Under the pieces are notes generated by a model that was given only the letters and a program-made list of their open reading frames with translations, was not told where the DNA came from and ran no database searches. Shown here one piece after another: positions 23,771 to 34,744 of a stretch of DNA of 64,000 bases. How positions within the stretch are numbered: position 1 is the first letter of the stretch; every line of letters begins with the position of its first letter. The position numbers were made by a program, and so were the translations under genes. The DNA is from Ascaphus truei (Eukaryota; Chordata; Amphibia; Anura; Ascaphidae). The stretch spans positions 72,770 to 136,769 of the forward strand of contig WSYH01000851.1 in NCBI GenBank assembly GCA_036426205.1, in the 5' to 3' direction.

Positions 23771-23835
23771 TACATATATATATATATATATATATATAAA
23801 CACACACACAGTATATTTATATATTCATATATGTA

Positions 23836-24620
23836 AAGGGTTAACTCTTGTGAGTTGTTGCAAAATAGTCACCTTTATATAATTGTTGCTAAATAGTGTA
23901 ACATAAAGTTTAGCCCCACCCGCCTTCTAGAAGGTGTCAACTCTGTACTCTGTCAACTGAGATGGGAGTATACTAAGGAACCCAACCAATCACCCTGTAA
24001 CTATGTTGGGCCCATTATGTCACTATTGAGCATAAATATGGGAATAGAGTATTCTGGTCCCTAGACCCCAGGTAGACCCCAAGAAATTCCAGGAGGGCTC
24101 CAGGAGGGCTCCAGGAGGAATAAGAGGAGGAGGTCTCAAATTGTTATATGTCAGTCTTCTAAGTATGCAACTTTATGTTTAAATGTATGGTCACCTTTCT
24201 TGTTTTCATAGTGGTGGCATCATAGCCAGGGAGTCCTAATACAGGGACTCACTGGGGGGAACACCACATTGGGATCATTGTACCAGCAATCCCACATCTA
24301 AGCACACAGACACCTATTATTAGGGTTTGGAATGAACTCCAAGCATTGAGAATAATGGGGGGCATATTCCTACTGCTATTGGGAACCAGAAGATGTGATA
24401 AAAGCTATGTGTAACTCCCTTTTGAGCTGTCTGGATCCCAGGGAATAATCATATATGTAGGACAATAAGAATTAAACTTGTCCTGTTTCTGAACAAAGTT
24501 CCTGGCGCTCTTTATTACCACTCTGCAAAGCTTGCACAACCAGCCAGCCCAGATGCCAACGCTATGAGAACAGGTATGAGAGTCTGTGCACCAAACCTGC
24601 ACCTTCCACAGTATTTCTTT
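23836..24620 (+). repeat. Possible solo LTR (unclassified)
   Basis: Starts TGTAAAGGG, contains a TATA-like ATAAATATGG near 24,033 and an A-rich possible poly(A) signal near 24,470, and may end near CTTCCACA at about 24,612. No target duplication or PBS was confirmed. The duplicated CCAGGAGGGCT at 24,090-24,115 is notable. Confidence 0.22.
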
Positions 24621-24660
24621 TGCAACAACTCCTTTTGAGTCCGGCAGACAGGGGTTCTCT

Positions 24661-24830
24661 TCTATATCGATATATATATATATATATATAGATATATATA
24701 TTGATATATATATATTATAATATATCTATATATATATATATAAATACAGTATATATATATATACAGTATATATTATATATATAATATATATAATCAGTAT
24801 ATATATATACAGTATATAACATGTGACTGA
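24661..24830. repeat. (TA)n microsatellite with TACAGTATA interruptions
   Basis: About 170 bp of almost pure TA with a few CAGT and CGAT interruptions. Confidence 0.95.
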
Positions 24831-25159
24831 ATGGTAAGCTTACAATCTTTCTGCCTGACCACACAATCTGCATAGACTCACAAAACTAAAAAAATAAAAA
24901 CATTTCTGTTGTTGTACTTAACGCCAATTTTGTTATCCTAAAAAAATATCCCACAACAAGGTTACTCCCAGAGCTATACTTTGTGTGTCAAAAATAGAAA
25001 AATCTACTGAATTTAAAAAAAGTCTACAAAATCCTCCAAAAACAACCTAGCCAATTTCATATACTGTAGAGATAGATACACTGTAAAATCGCGTTCCTGT
25101 GACGAAATACGTTGAGCATGTTTTTTAAGTCACCACTAGAGAAATGCGAGGCGTATGCT

Positions 25160-25853
25160 CCTAAAGATGCCAAGGATTTATCTTATTCATGAGAAATTAA
25201 CTCCTCAATGTCCTTAGGGAGGTCCTCACCAGTCAGATCATCCTCTAAGTGTTCCGATAGTCCATGCCAAAAGGCCGCTACTTGAGCTTCATTATTCCAG
25301 CCAGTCTTAGCCGCGAGGGTGTGAAACTCAATGGCGTATTGGCCTACCATGCGAGTTCCCTGGCGAATCCACAGGAGTGAAGCTGATGCTGAAGATACTC
25401 GTCCTGGAGCATCAAACACCAACTTGAAGGCACGGATGAAGGCAGGGGAATCACTGATCAGGGGTGAATCCTTCTCCCAGAGCGGAGAGGCCCAGGCCAG
25501 TGCCTTGTTAGTTAGGAGAGAAACAATGTAGGCCACCCTGGCTTGGTGTGTGGTAAACATAGACGGTTGTACTTCAAAGTTAATACAGCATTGATTAATA
25601 AATCTCCTGCATGCCATAGGGTCCCCACCATACTGTAGAGGAGTCGGGATCGATGATGATAACGGGAGCATTATCAGAGCCGCATCTGCAGCCCTCAAGT
25701 CCAGATGATGGGTGCCCTAGTCCTGCACCGCTTTACCTATCTGTGCCAGTTGTTGATTGTGTAGGGCGAGTGATTGTGTAGGGCGAGGTGTTGCTCATGA
25801 TCCTCCTAGTACTGTCCTTGCAGGGTAATGTCTCATCCTAACTCAGTGGGGTC
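25160..25853 (-). pseudogene. gag: Sushi-type Ty3/Gypsy gag (5' part)
   Basis: Gag begins at the ATG at 25,853 (MDPTELG) just inside the LTR. Two stops interrupt its N-terminus. It then runs open from about 25,698 with LQYGGDPMACRRFINQC, TTHQARVAYIVSLL, KALAWASPLWEKDSP and FHTLAAKTGWNNEAQ. These are hallmark motifs of Sushi-ichi-like Gag, the lineage related to the mammalian RTL/PEG10 genes. The frame stops near 25,183; no zinc knuckle or pol follows, so the element is truncated there. Family assignment is from remembered motifs. Confidence 0.8.
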
Positions 25854-25873
25854 CATATTTGTGCCAAGCAAAA

Positions 25874-26344
25874 TGTAACGATGCTCGTCTCAAGCAGGAA
25901 TTTGACCCACAGGGCTGAGGAACAGTAGGAAGGTGAAAGAACCGATCTGAGCCGAGGGACAGAATCCTGATAGAGTAGTGTGTCATAAGCCGAAGGTCAG
26001 GGCTGGCAGCAGAGTTGCGTAGTCGGTGTGGATGCAGAGGTCGAGGCAAGCTAAAATCAAAGGTTAGTGGAGGTACTTGCAATAGTCGAGGCGGGCTGAA
26101 GACAAGGGTAGTCGAGGTATGTAAGCCGGATCTGGTAACGTCAGAGACAAAAGCATAAACGCGTTGCATGAACACAGCAAGAAACTGGAACTTTGCTCTG
26201 CAACTTCCTGCTAACAGGACATCCTGCTTTTAAAGGAAGTTGCCAGGAGCAAAAAATGGATGATCCAGCCACAGAGGGCGAGCAAGAGCGAAATCCCAAA
26301 CCGGAATTTGAAAACCCGGAAAGGATTTTGCCAAACCTCATACA
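25874..26344 (-). repeat. LTR of the Sushi-type Gypsy element
   Basis: A 471-bp segment bounded on the minus strand by TGTATGAGG and CGTTACA, lying immediately upstream of the gag start. The TG...CA ends and position fit a 5' LTR. The 3' LTR is absent from the window, so no LTR pair or target duplication can confirm it. Confidence 0.65.
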
Positions 26345-26559
26345 GTAGATAGTCCCTTTCTAAGGAGCTGCAGCTTCAATTAATGGTTGTATTGGGATTT
26401 TTTTTTTTATTTTTTTTAGCATATTTCACCACTGTTTTCACTAAGTTTGGAAATATATTCCTGAAATGGGATTGTTGTGCTTGTTCACTTTTCTGTTCTA
26501 CCAATAATACATTAGCAGGAATATCAGCAATTATTCCCACCTCCTGCACACCCTGCTTA

Positions 26560-27560
26560 GCACCCCAATTCATGTAAACCTTTGCCACAAGCAAATCATG
26601 GCGGACTCCTCCTGCCATCCCCCAAATACAGAGTCTGCCCAGGAAAGATTTAATCAGGCTGCAGCACCCCAGGCCACACCAGGGTAATGTCATTATAGTA
26701 CCTATGTTTCTCAGCCCTTGAGTGAGTTTCTACCCCACAGTGATCGGCTGCAAGGATTAAAAATTGCTCTTATATTATGGCATTCAGTAGCCCCACAAAG
26801 CTTTCAATATCCAGCCCCCAAACCCACTGCTTGCACAAAGTGGTCAGGCACCCCACCAGCTCAGAAAAACAGTGGTAGAGCAGGGCTCTGATCTTCTGGG
26901 GGTAGATATCAGGGGTAACATTGAAATGGTGCAGCAACAAAGGTTTGAAGGCCTCAAAATCCCGGTTGAGGTGTGTTGGAAGTTCAGACAATACGTCCAG
27001 GGTTCTGCCTTTCAATCAGAAAGTGGGACACCTTACCCATTGATCATAAGGCAGCTGGTATTGCCTTTAGGTTTTTTCAGATCCACACAGGAAGATGTCC
27101 AGGTCCACATTTATCTCCAGGGTAGGAACAGACTAGACTCTCTGCTGCTGGGTGCTGTGATCTCCCTCTGGAGCCTGAAAAGTTCCAGATGGTGTCTGCA
27201 TTTTGCCTCCTGCACTGCAGAATGTCTTGAAGCTTGTCATTCATTCTTGCATTCTGCACCATTTTTCGCAGTAGCTGCAGCCTCTTGCACCTTAAACTGG
27301 GTGATGAGCTGAAACTGCACTGCAGCCACCTGTTCCCAGGTGCCTAAGAGCCATCTACATGTAAACATCCATGGCACTGTGAGGATTAAAACTGCAATAA
27401 TCCTCTGAAAATAGTAGTCCTGGGTCCCTTGACCAGTATGCAATTTCCAGGGCTAAGCCACCCTCTGATCCACTGTTCTGCTCATCCTGGCAAAACGTAG
27501 CCTCTTGCTCTGTATCATTTTCCATCAAGGCTTGTATCAGCTCCCCTTTATTTTTCTTTA
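26560..27560 (-). pseudogene. Gmr1-type gag remnant with SCAN-like capsid
   Basis: Read from about 27,560 down. Recognisable pieces are QEATFCQDEQNSGSEGGLAL near 27,500 and LDIFLCGSEKT then RQYQLPYDQWVRC near 27,060-27,110. The longest open part follows (27,015 to 26,770): LDVLSELPTHLNRDFEAFK, VTPDIYPQKIRALLYH and GLDIESFVGLLNAII. The order 'LxG-ALDVLSELP / DFEAFK / YRQKFR / W-ESF--L' matches SCAN domains, which derive from Gmr1-like retrotransposon capsids. Many stops and shifts mark it as an old fragment. No LTRs or pol were recognised. Confidence 0.6.
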
Positions 27561-28590
27561 GTATGGGAATTTTTCTTTGCTCACACTGTCATAAGAATTT
27601 CATTAATCTCCCATTTGTATGTGGTAGTCATGTTCACAAAACTTGCGCTAGATTAAAGATAGAGATAGAAAAACATATACTGTATATAAAAAGCACTGAG
27701 TAATATATTTGGGTACTGAGCTTTATTCATCTCGGAAGATTCACACAGGGTCAATATCTGTTAGTATTTAATTTGTCCTGAAGGAATAAACAAAACACCA
27801 AAGCGCTAATATTAACACAAATAAAACATTTATTCCACCACCGTGCAACCAATTTGTCACGTACTGTACCCCACACCTGTAAGCAACTGATTTGTGAATG
27901 TGAAAACGGTTAATATTTCTAGTTAGCCGCTAAGGTAATGAAGCTGCTTTTATTTTAATTACATAGTATTAAAGCAGGGGATTTACGGAGATGAACCGCT
28001 ATATCTAGCCATCACTTGTCGATTTCACTGTCGATTAAGGCTAAAAGAGAGGGACAGGAAGGTATTGCTCATACTCGGTAGAGTGCTCCTGTAACTCTGT
28101 TTTGCGATCTCAAAGCTGAGACAGTAAGGACTGAAATACTCACAAATATTTCAATCCTGAGCCTGGAAATCCCCCCACAGCTTCCAGAAAATAAGTATTT
28201 CACTGTAGACTAGGCTTGTACCAGGAATAATGCAAGTTTCTTCTGGCCAGAGCAAACAGGGAGCAACACAGGACACAAGCAAGGCAATATCTTAAACCAA
28301 AATGGATGTACAGGGTATTTCTAGCTCACTAGGTACTGGACACAGCCATAGCATGCTTACCATGTAGGTAGCCTTGATCTATCAACTTTTTAAGGGATGA
28401 GAAGGGATGCCCACCTCTAGTCCAAAGTTCACTTTCTAGCAGGTCTCTAGTCATTGAGACCGACCATGAACAACTGAGGAGCTGTGAGCTGTGTCAGCTT
28501 TAATACTTTCCCAGTCTCCATCTGAAACATGGACTCAGGGGCATGGAGGACAATGCTCCAGCTTTGTAGTAAGTACTTTCCAGAAGGCGG
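27561..28590. other. Unassigned spacer
   Basis: No gene or clear repeat structure recognised. It could contain LTR sequence of the adjacent gag remnant, but nothing shows this. Confidence 0.4.
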
Positions 28591-28591
28591 G

Positions 28592-28845
28592 TGCATTCAA
28601 CCTCATCTCCCTTAACATTCCACCTGGCCTACACAAAAGGTCAGACTTCTTACTCATTCTGTGCCCATCACTCAGCCGCTTGTTGCTAGCCTAGCCACAC
28701 AATGCGTCATACAGATAAAATGAAAACATTCTGTCCCTTAGCACTTCACCGGGCCTACTCAAAGGCCAGCCCTCTGTCTCATTGTGTGGCTATCCCTCAG
28801 CCATTAGTTGCTAGCCCAGCCACAAAATGAGTCACTCAGACAAGT
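28592..28845. repeat. Tandem duplication, two units of about 125 bp
   Basis: Two adjacent diverged units share CCTTA-CA-TTCACC-GGCCTAC, TCAGCC and GTTGCTAGCC-AGCCACA (about 28,675 and 28,805). Spacing is about 125-130 bp. Confidence 0.7.
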
Positions 28846-29344
28846 GCCACTTGTAACATAGTAATGATACATAACAACATCACTTAACAAGCTATGACCA
28901 GAATGGAGGCCATTTTTTCACTCTGAAATGGCTCATTGAATTTAACTTTTTCACTTTGAATGGATCTTGATGGGCAAGGGTGGCAAGCTGGCTGGACATT
29001 ATTGAAGCTAGCAATGCTGCCCCTACTGTCACATTCCCTATATCTATTCTTTTAAATGATATTTTCCCTTCTTTTTCTGTGGAATTCCAGTTCCACATAA
29101 TTAAGCCATATTTATAAGTATTTCCCTTTAGGTGTGTTAAGAATGCGCCAAAAAATACATTGCCTAGTCGTGTATTATAATTTCAGCTGCTCATGAATTT
29201 CTTTTATTTATATAAATTAATATTTCGATTTTTTATTTTGCCATTAGTAGTAATACAGCTTGCTGTTTTAATGGAATCTATTGTTAATACATAAGGGGTA
29301 CATTTGAGTTGTTTGATTGCGGAATACGTATAGTACATTAGTAC

Positions 29345-29480
29345 TGGTGCATGATCGAGAAAACAAGACGAGATGGGAGAGGCGAGGAGAAGACGAGATG
29401 CATGAGATGAAGAGAATACAAGACAGGAGTGATGATGAGACGACAAGACGATGAGACTTGACGAGACAGAGACAGGTCTC
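29345..29480. repeat. Purine-rich GACGA/GATGA tract
   Basis: About 130 bp of nearly pure purine on the plus strand (AAGACGAGATG-type units), a simple repeat with strand asymmetry. Confidence 0.85.
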
Positions 29481-29615
29481 CCTGTATGTTTAGAATCATT
29501 GTCTTGCTGCATGACCCACTTTCACTTCACCTTCAGCTCACAGTTGGATGGCCTGACATTCTCCTGAAGAATCTTCTGATACAATTCAGAATTCATGGTT
29601 GTGTTAATGGTGAGA
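29480..29615 (-). pseudogene. Fragment of a second Tc1/mariner transposase
   Basis: On the minus strand the codons read TMNSELYQKILQENVRPSN, then WVMQQDNDSKHTG near 29,512. QQDND-KHT contains the second catalytic Asp of Tc1 transposases. Only this internal piece is recognisable, cut off by the purine tract, so it is a fossil fragment distinct from the 21-23 kb element. Confidence 0.8.
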
Positions 29616-29960
29616 GAGAACTAAACGAAGACAAGTAACCCAACATATAGCACTCAAATCCCTCTGCTGATTGGTATATACATGAATTAAAATTACTCTT
29701 TAATGATCATAATATCTAACATAATATTGATTAAAATAGATAGGATCAGTGTGTGTCCAAAGTCTATGTCAAGTGCCTGAGGCACTCTGGATCACTTATT
29801 AAAACAAATAGTTGAGCTTGATTGAATCAACAATCTGAAAGGGGTCTGGTATACAGATATCCCTGAGGTCTAACTAGGTATATAGGAGGAGTTATGGCAA
29901 TTTATATGTGTGCAAATGTCTCATATCTCAGTATCTAAGTGATAACCTAACTCCATATAT
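29616..29960. other. Unassigned AT-rich spacer
   Basis: No gene, RNA or clear repeat recognised. Confidence 0.4.
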
Positions 29961-29961
29961 A

Positions 29962-30436
29962 TATGAATGAAAGGCAGGGTTGCAGAACAGTCTAAGACAT
30001 GCAAATCAGCATACAGTAATATTTACATTTGCTATATGCTTTGCTGTGGAGGGTTTTTGTCACTTTTTTTACCCACCATAACTTAAATAAGTATGGTAAA
30101 ACCTATCCTTGCTTCATTTTTGCATAGCCAGTATAACCAACCTCACACTGATGAGACCCATTAAGGTCGAAACGGCTGTCTGTGGGTTTACTGGCTATGC
30201 ATCTTAACCCTGGCTGTGCTCAAAGCTGTGACCATGCAGCAAGCTTAAGCCTATAGGGAACCATGTTAATGGTTTTGAAGCAAAAGGTGGCACTGTGTGC
30301 TCATTTGCATGTAATTTCCCAGAATACCTTGCTGCAGTGGAAGTGCTGTGTGCTGGGTGATAATGGTGAAAGGCAGTGTTGCAGACCTGTCTAAGACATG
30401 CAAATGAGCATACAGTAATATTTCCATTATTTATAT
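29962..30436 (+). repeat. 399-bp-period repeat carrying a hammerhead ribozyme (1.2 units)
   Basis: A block of about 65 bp (GAAAGGCAG-GTTGCAG, TCTAAGACATGCAAAT, GCATACAGTAATATTT) occurs at about 29,968-30,032 and again at 30,367-30,432, 399 bp apart. The insert therefore looks like a little more than one unit of a tandem or circular monomer. One hammerhead motif lies in the unit. There is no open frame. This layout, a short non-coding monomer with a self-cleaving ribozyme and partial tandem duplication, fits retrozyme-like elements or hammerhead satellites such as those of newts. Class assignment is inference. Confidence 0.7.
30121..30203 (+). ncRNA. Type I hammerhead ribozyme
   Basis: All core elements are in order. 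CUGAUGA is at 30,148-30,154. Stem II is GACC (30,155-158), loop CAUUAA, GGUC (30,165-168). GAAA is at 30,169-30,172. A minimal stem III is AC (30,172-173), loop GGCU, GU (30,178-179). The predicted cleavage site is after C30,180 (GUC). Stem I pairs CCUCACA (30,141-147) with UGUGGG (30,181-186), and continues outward as GCAUAGCCAGU (30,122-132) with ACUGGCUAUGC (30,190-200). The long closing stem strongly supports a real fold. Activity is not shown by sequence alone. Confidence 0.82.
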
Positions 30437-31130
30437 AAAAGTATAAAGTAAATAATATGTATTACTTCCCAATCACTTGTTCTAAATTCTTAACAGACTA
30501 TCGCTACATTTTTATACTCGTTATTTTAGATGAACATGAACTCTAAGCTAGAAGCACAAGTTAAAATCAATTTTCTGTTATTTGCAAAAGTATCTCAAAG
30601 AATATGTATTAAACAACAATAAGTTTCTAAATGTAATTTTAAAGATGAGTCACCTGAACATTCAGTATATAATCTTCATAAAGTGCATTAATCAAATGGA
30701 AAAAAATGCAATGCAAACCAAGTAATGCAAAGCTGTAATAGATAGTAATCTGTTAACATTTTTACTGATTATTTTTGTACATAAGCCTTTCACATCACAA
30801 TAGACTCTTCCTGAAATGCAGTTCCTCAGAAAATTAGGAATAGGGGACAAGACTGGAAGAATGAAGGGACTGTACATAGTCTAGGGCATGGTTTACAACC
30901 TTTTTGGTTAAGGAACCTTAGGTGACATTCTGAGGAACCCACAACAGAAAGCCATGGGTGGCATTTACAAACATAAATGATACCTCAAAAGTTCTCAGAA
31001 CTTTTTAATAGTTTTTTTTGCATGTTACAAACAAGTGTCTATCTTATTTTTGTGCAAATTTTTCTAAGATTACAACAAAACACCACTTTGTTCATATACT
31101 AACTCACCTACAGTACATTCACCATTTTAT
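30437..31130. other. Unassigned spacer, possible DNA-transposon end
   Basis: AT-rich. The block GGTTTACAACCTTTTTGG at about 30,890 resembles hAT-type terminal wording, but no partner end was found. Confidence 0.3.
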
Positions 31131-31313
31131 GATTGACTATCATAAAGTCAAGGGAGGGAAAGAGAGAGGTGGGAGTGGAGGGGGGAAAGAGAGTTGGGGG
31201 GGGAGAGATAGGTTGGGGTGGCGGGGGAAAATTTAGGTAAGCTATTGTGCCTTGATACTGTTCAAATACTTTTTTTTTAAAGAATTCAGTTGGTGCTTGC
31301 TTGCTGTGAGAAT

Positions 31314-32380
31314 ATGCACTGCTCAACTATTGAAAATTTGATTTCTGAGGTTTACAAATGTGAACCTTTATGGAATCAACACTGTCATTCATACCATGAC
31401 AGAAATATCCATGATAATTTATGGAGAGACATTTCTGATGTGTTGTCCATTTCTTGTAAGTATAAATGTTATTTTACTTATTTTTATTTTTTTTGTAGTG
31501 TACAATGCTTATTTCAATGCATCTCATTTTATAATTTTTTTTTAACAAGGTATGTTTTCATGCATGACATAGTGTATATATATTCTGCAGACATGTAAAT
31601 TGCATGGCATTATGTCTTTTATTATTTGCTCAAGGTGTGTTCCATGCATGGCATTGTGTATATATATGTTTGCAGACTCCTGTTTTTATTTGCACAAGGT
31701 GTGGTCTCATGCATGGCATTGTGTATATATACTGTATGTTTGCAGACTCCTTATGGTTTTACTATTTGCTCTAGGCATGTTCTCGTGCAAGGCATAGTGT
31801 ATATTTGTTTGCAGAAAGATTATTTCATTGTATTGTATACATTTCCCAAAAATATTTTTTTTATTTATTTGGTAGGTGAAGTCGCCAGAAGTAAATGGAA
31901 ATGTTTACGCGACTCTTTCCGTTGAGAACTGAAGAAAGTTAAGCAACGGCGATCTGGCGAAGCAGGACCAAGTACATCCTCAGAAGGGTCTTCAGCTTGG
32001 CCTTTTTTTAGGTTGATGTACTTTCTTGAACAAATTATACCAGCACAAACCATCTCCAATTTGGAGGCATCGGTCGAGGAAGCATCATTGGATGACACCC
32101 TTGAAGAGGATCCTTGTGAGGTTTCTGCCTCCTCAGAACCTCCAAAAAAAATACATTGTCTGAGCTGAAGAGGCAGCTAGTCAATTTGGAGGAGAAAAAA
32201 TTAATGATGCTGAATACTGCTTTCAAAGACGTACCAGTTGACGAGGATGAAGAATTCATGCACAGCCTAGTACCATACATTAAACATTTGGACAGGGTAT
32301 CTAAATTAAGGGTATAGCACAAAGTTTAGGAGGTTGTGCTGCTTGCCATAGAGGAGTATGGTGTCAAAACTGGCCCTAAT
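31314..32380 (+). pseudogene. Harbinger MADF-BESS protein gene, two exons
   Basis: This protein assists Harbinger transposase with DNA binding and nuclear entry in related elements. Exon 1 (31,314-31,455) starts MHCSTIENLISEVYKCEP and includes LWNQHCHSYHDRNIHDNLW, a MADF half. A GTAAGT donor follows at 31,456. The acceptor TTTGGTAG ends at 31,875 and exon 2 resumes EVARSKWKCLRDSFR, completing the MADF domain across a phase-1 intron of 420 bp. A TGA at 31,923 (likely CGA decay) ends the frame. Downstream the same frame continues with ELKKVKQRRSGEAG and an acidic linker. A frameshift near 32,150 leads to a BESS-like motif at about 32,240-32,370 (EEFMHSLVPYIKHLD, VVLLAIEEYG). Clearly a pseudogene, but structure is well preserved. 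Confidence 0.8.
31555..31820. repeat. Minisatellite inside the MADF intron, about 70 bp period
   Basis: Units of GCATGGCATTGTGTATATAT...TTTGCAGACTCC recur at about 31,560, 31,645, 31,711 and 31,787. Each unit ends in TTTGCAG, a possible splice-acceptor-like end. Confidence 0.8.
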
Positions 32381-32699
32381 TAATGGACAACAAGTCATTA
32401 ACAGTTGATTAAAAGTGTTATTTATAACAATTGAAAAGTTAATTTATATTGTAAATGTTCGTTATTTTTCTACCAGTTAATATTTCAATATGTATAATAC
32501 ATTTTTGCACTGTTCAAACTAATTAGTTTTTTTTTTGCAGTATTATCAGGAAAACATAGTATATACTATAATTATAGCAATCATAAATACAAAATAACAA
32601 GTCAATTTACAGTATCTTATATTTACAACAATTGTATTAAATACAAGATCAACATTTCAGATTAAACATATTTAAATTGGTTACTTGACAATAACAATT

Positions 32700-33518
32700 A
32701 TTACACACTGTATTTCCAGGGGACAGCACATTCTGCATTAAAATAATCTTTAAATGAATCACAGACCAATTTTGCCCTGCTTCCAGCAGCACTATTTGTC
32801 CTGTAACTGTGCTGTTCAGTAGTAGAGACTGGCCCAGGTTCACTTCCAGACCCAGCATCAGTACTGCCTTCCAAATCAATAATAATACTATGCAGTACAG
32901 TAACACATTGCACTATTCTCACTGCAGTTGGCACAGATGTTTCAATAGCTTTAAAGAGTAATCGTCACTTTGCAGTTATAATACCAAAGCCACACTCCAC
33001 GCAACATCTTGCCCTTGATAAACTGTAATTAAATATTTCTTCTTCTCTCATCAATCCTCGACAACTACTTTATACAGCTTCATGAGGTATGTGAGCAACG
33101 GAAAGGTCTCGTCCGCTAATAGCACATGTGGTAGCTTTTGGCTTGAACGCAAAGGTAATTTTTTTTCAAAAGGCAACAGTAATGTCTTATCTTCTATACG
33201 TTGAAACAGTGATGATGCTCTAAACACCCCACTGTCACTTTGTTTACCGTACGCTCCAACATTAATAGCAATAAATATACAATTTGCGTCTGCAACTGCT
33301 TGCAAGACAATTGAATGGAAATGCTTGCAATTGAAATACATGGTTCCAGCATTTTTGGGGTGTTTCATGCGAATATGTTTGCTGTCAGTACAACCAACAC
33401 AATTGGAAAAATTCCATTGCCTGTAGAAATCACTAGCCACATGAAGCAATTGTTGAACAGTTGGTAATGGCATATTCTCAGAATGGAACGCAATGTAAAT
33501 TGCATGTCTCAGTAACAA
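32700..33518 (-). pseudogene. Harbinger transposase (DDE_Tnp_4 type), C-terminal two thirds
   Basis: The transposase cuts and rejoins Harbinger DNA with a DDE nuclease. Read from 33,518: NCVGCTDSKHIRMKHP (first Asp), YFNCKHFHSIVLQAVADA, then VGAYGKQSDSGVF (second Asp) and VLLADETFPLLTYL (Glu). The stretch ends at a frameshift near 33,051. The C-terminal part continues as YSLSRARCCVECGFGI and, after a TGA at about 32,965, RLLFKAIETSVPTAVRIVQC to about 32,701. The three catalytic acids are all present; the N-terminus upstream of 33,518 was not readable. The gene is inactive by stop and frameshift. Confidence 0.88.
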
Positions 33519-33760
33519 TCTTTGCCACTGTACATTTACCCATCTTATATGAGAATGTCAAGCCACAGAATTTAAATTAAGTGCCGGAGGATCGCGTGAG
33601 GCCTCTGCAGTGTCTCCTACCTTGTCTTTGGCGACGCGTCGCCATTGCATCACGGCATCAAATTATGTGATTGGGTCATGTGACGTCACGTGACCCCGCG
33701 TGTCATTTGACACCGGATTTTTGGTAAAGGGGGGTCAGGCAGGCGGGGGGGGGGGGGTGC

Positions 33761-34450
33761 AGACAACCCTATTGGCAATTAATGGGCAACATTAAAAAAA
33801 TACACAATTAAATAAAATACAATCAATGTGCGTCTTATCCCTTGCAGAGATGAAGACTTATTTCCTTATCCAACTGTGACACCAACAACTCTTGACCCAT
33901 GAAGCAATAATCATTATATTTAAGAACAGCATGTTGTGCAGAAGTCCATGGTCCTCAGTTGCTTGAAGAGGAGACCCCAGTGAATAGATCTTTCTTTTCT
34001 TATTATATTTCTTTTCCTTCTATGGTGCAGCAGTGCTAGGACCTGGAAAAAGGACCTGGCCAAAGAATTGAACTAAATTACCCTCATTTGTGAAAAGAAA
34101 AACTGATGTATATAATTCATCATTTTGGATGTCGCACCAAGTCTTTTTGTCTTTTGTTATATTACAGTAAATGACGTCATAATCTCAGTAGTTTTGTGAC
34201 ACAAATATATGTGCTGTGGTGGGTTTGGGTATTGAGCTTGCAAGGGCTGTGTTTGTTAATAGAAAAACAATGGTCATGGAAATTATTTATGCTAAAATGA
34301 AGTTTTAAAGTATGAGCATAATCAATTAATGTATTATTTATCTTTAAACACTTGGCCAATATTTAGATACTTTTAGTACTAAACACTGGAGTACCCCTGA
34401 GAGCAGATACAAACTTTATCTTTCACATCCATTAAGAGGCTTTTCTGTAG
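33761..34450. other. Unassigned spacer with a G-run
   Basis: A run of 13 G ends near 33,761. No gene or RNA recognised in the rest. Confidence 0.4.
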
Positions 34451-34645
34451 CAGTTGTATTGTATGTCTTTATTTATATAGCGCCATTAATGTACATAGCG
34501 CTTCGCAGTAGTAATACATGTGATAATCAAATAATTAAAAGATAATATAAATAACAGGTCATGGTAATAAGTGCTTCAGAAGTAAAAGTAACATTAAGGA
34601 AGAGGAGTCCCTGCCCCGAGGAGCTTACAGTCTAATTATACAGTG
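34450..34645 (-). repeat. L2-like LINE 3' tail
   Basis: ATTGTATGTCTTTATTTATA followed by GCGCCATTAATGTACATAGC matches the 3' tails at 9.7 kb and 58.7 kb, here as an isolated, severely 5'-truncated copy of about 195 bp. Confidence 0.85.
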
Positions 34646-34744
34646 GCACATGTTAGTCCATAGAGTAGATAAAAGAAATTAAGAGGGATACCGTTATTGA
34701 CTTATTAATAGTTAAAAAGAGTCCCTTTTTCAAACACATTTTTA

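Larger units (their letters stand above)
31130..33760. mobile_element. Harbinger (PIF) DNA transposon remnant
   Basis: Contains the two genes usual for animal Harbinger elements in convergent orientation: a MADF-BESS (Myb-like) gene on plus and a DDE transposase on minus. Terminal inverted repeats were not identified. Limits are set by a G/A-rich tract near 31,150-31,230 and a CpG-rich end near 33,640-33,720 with TGACGTCA and CACGTGA motifs. Confidence 0.75.
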
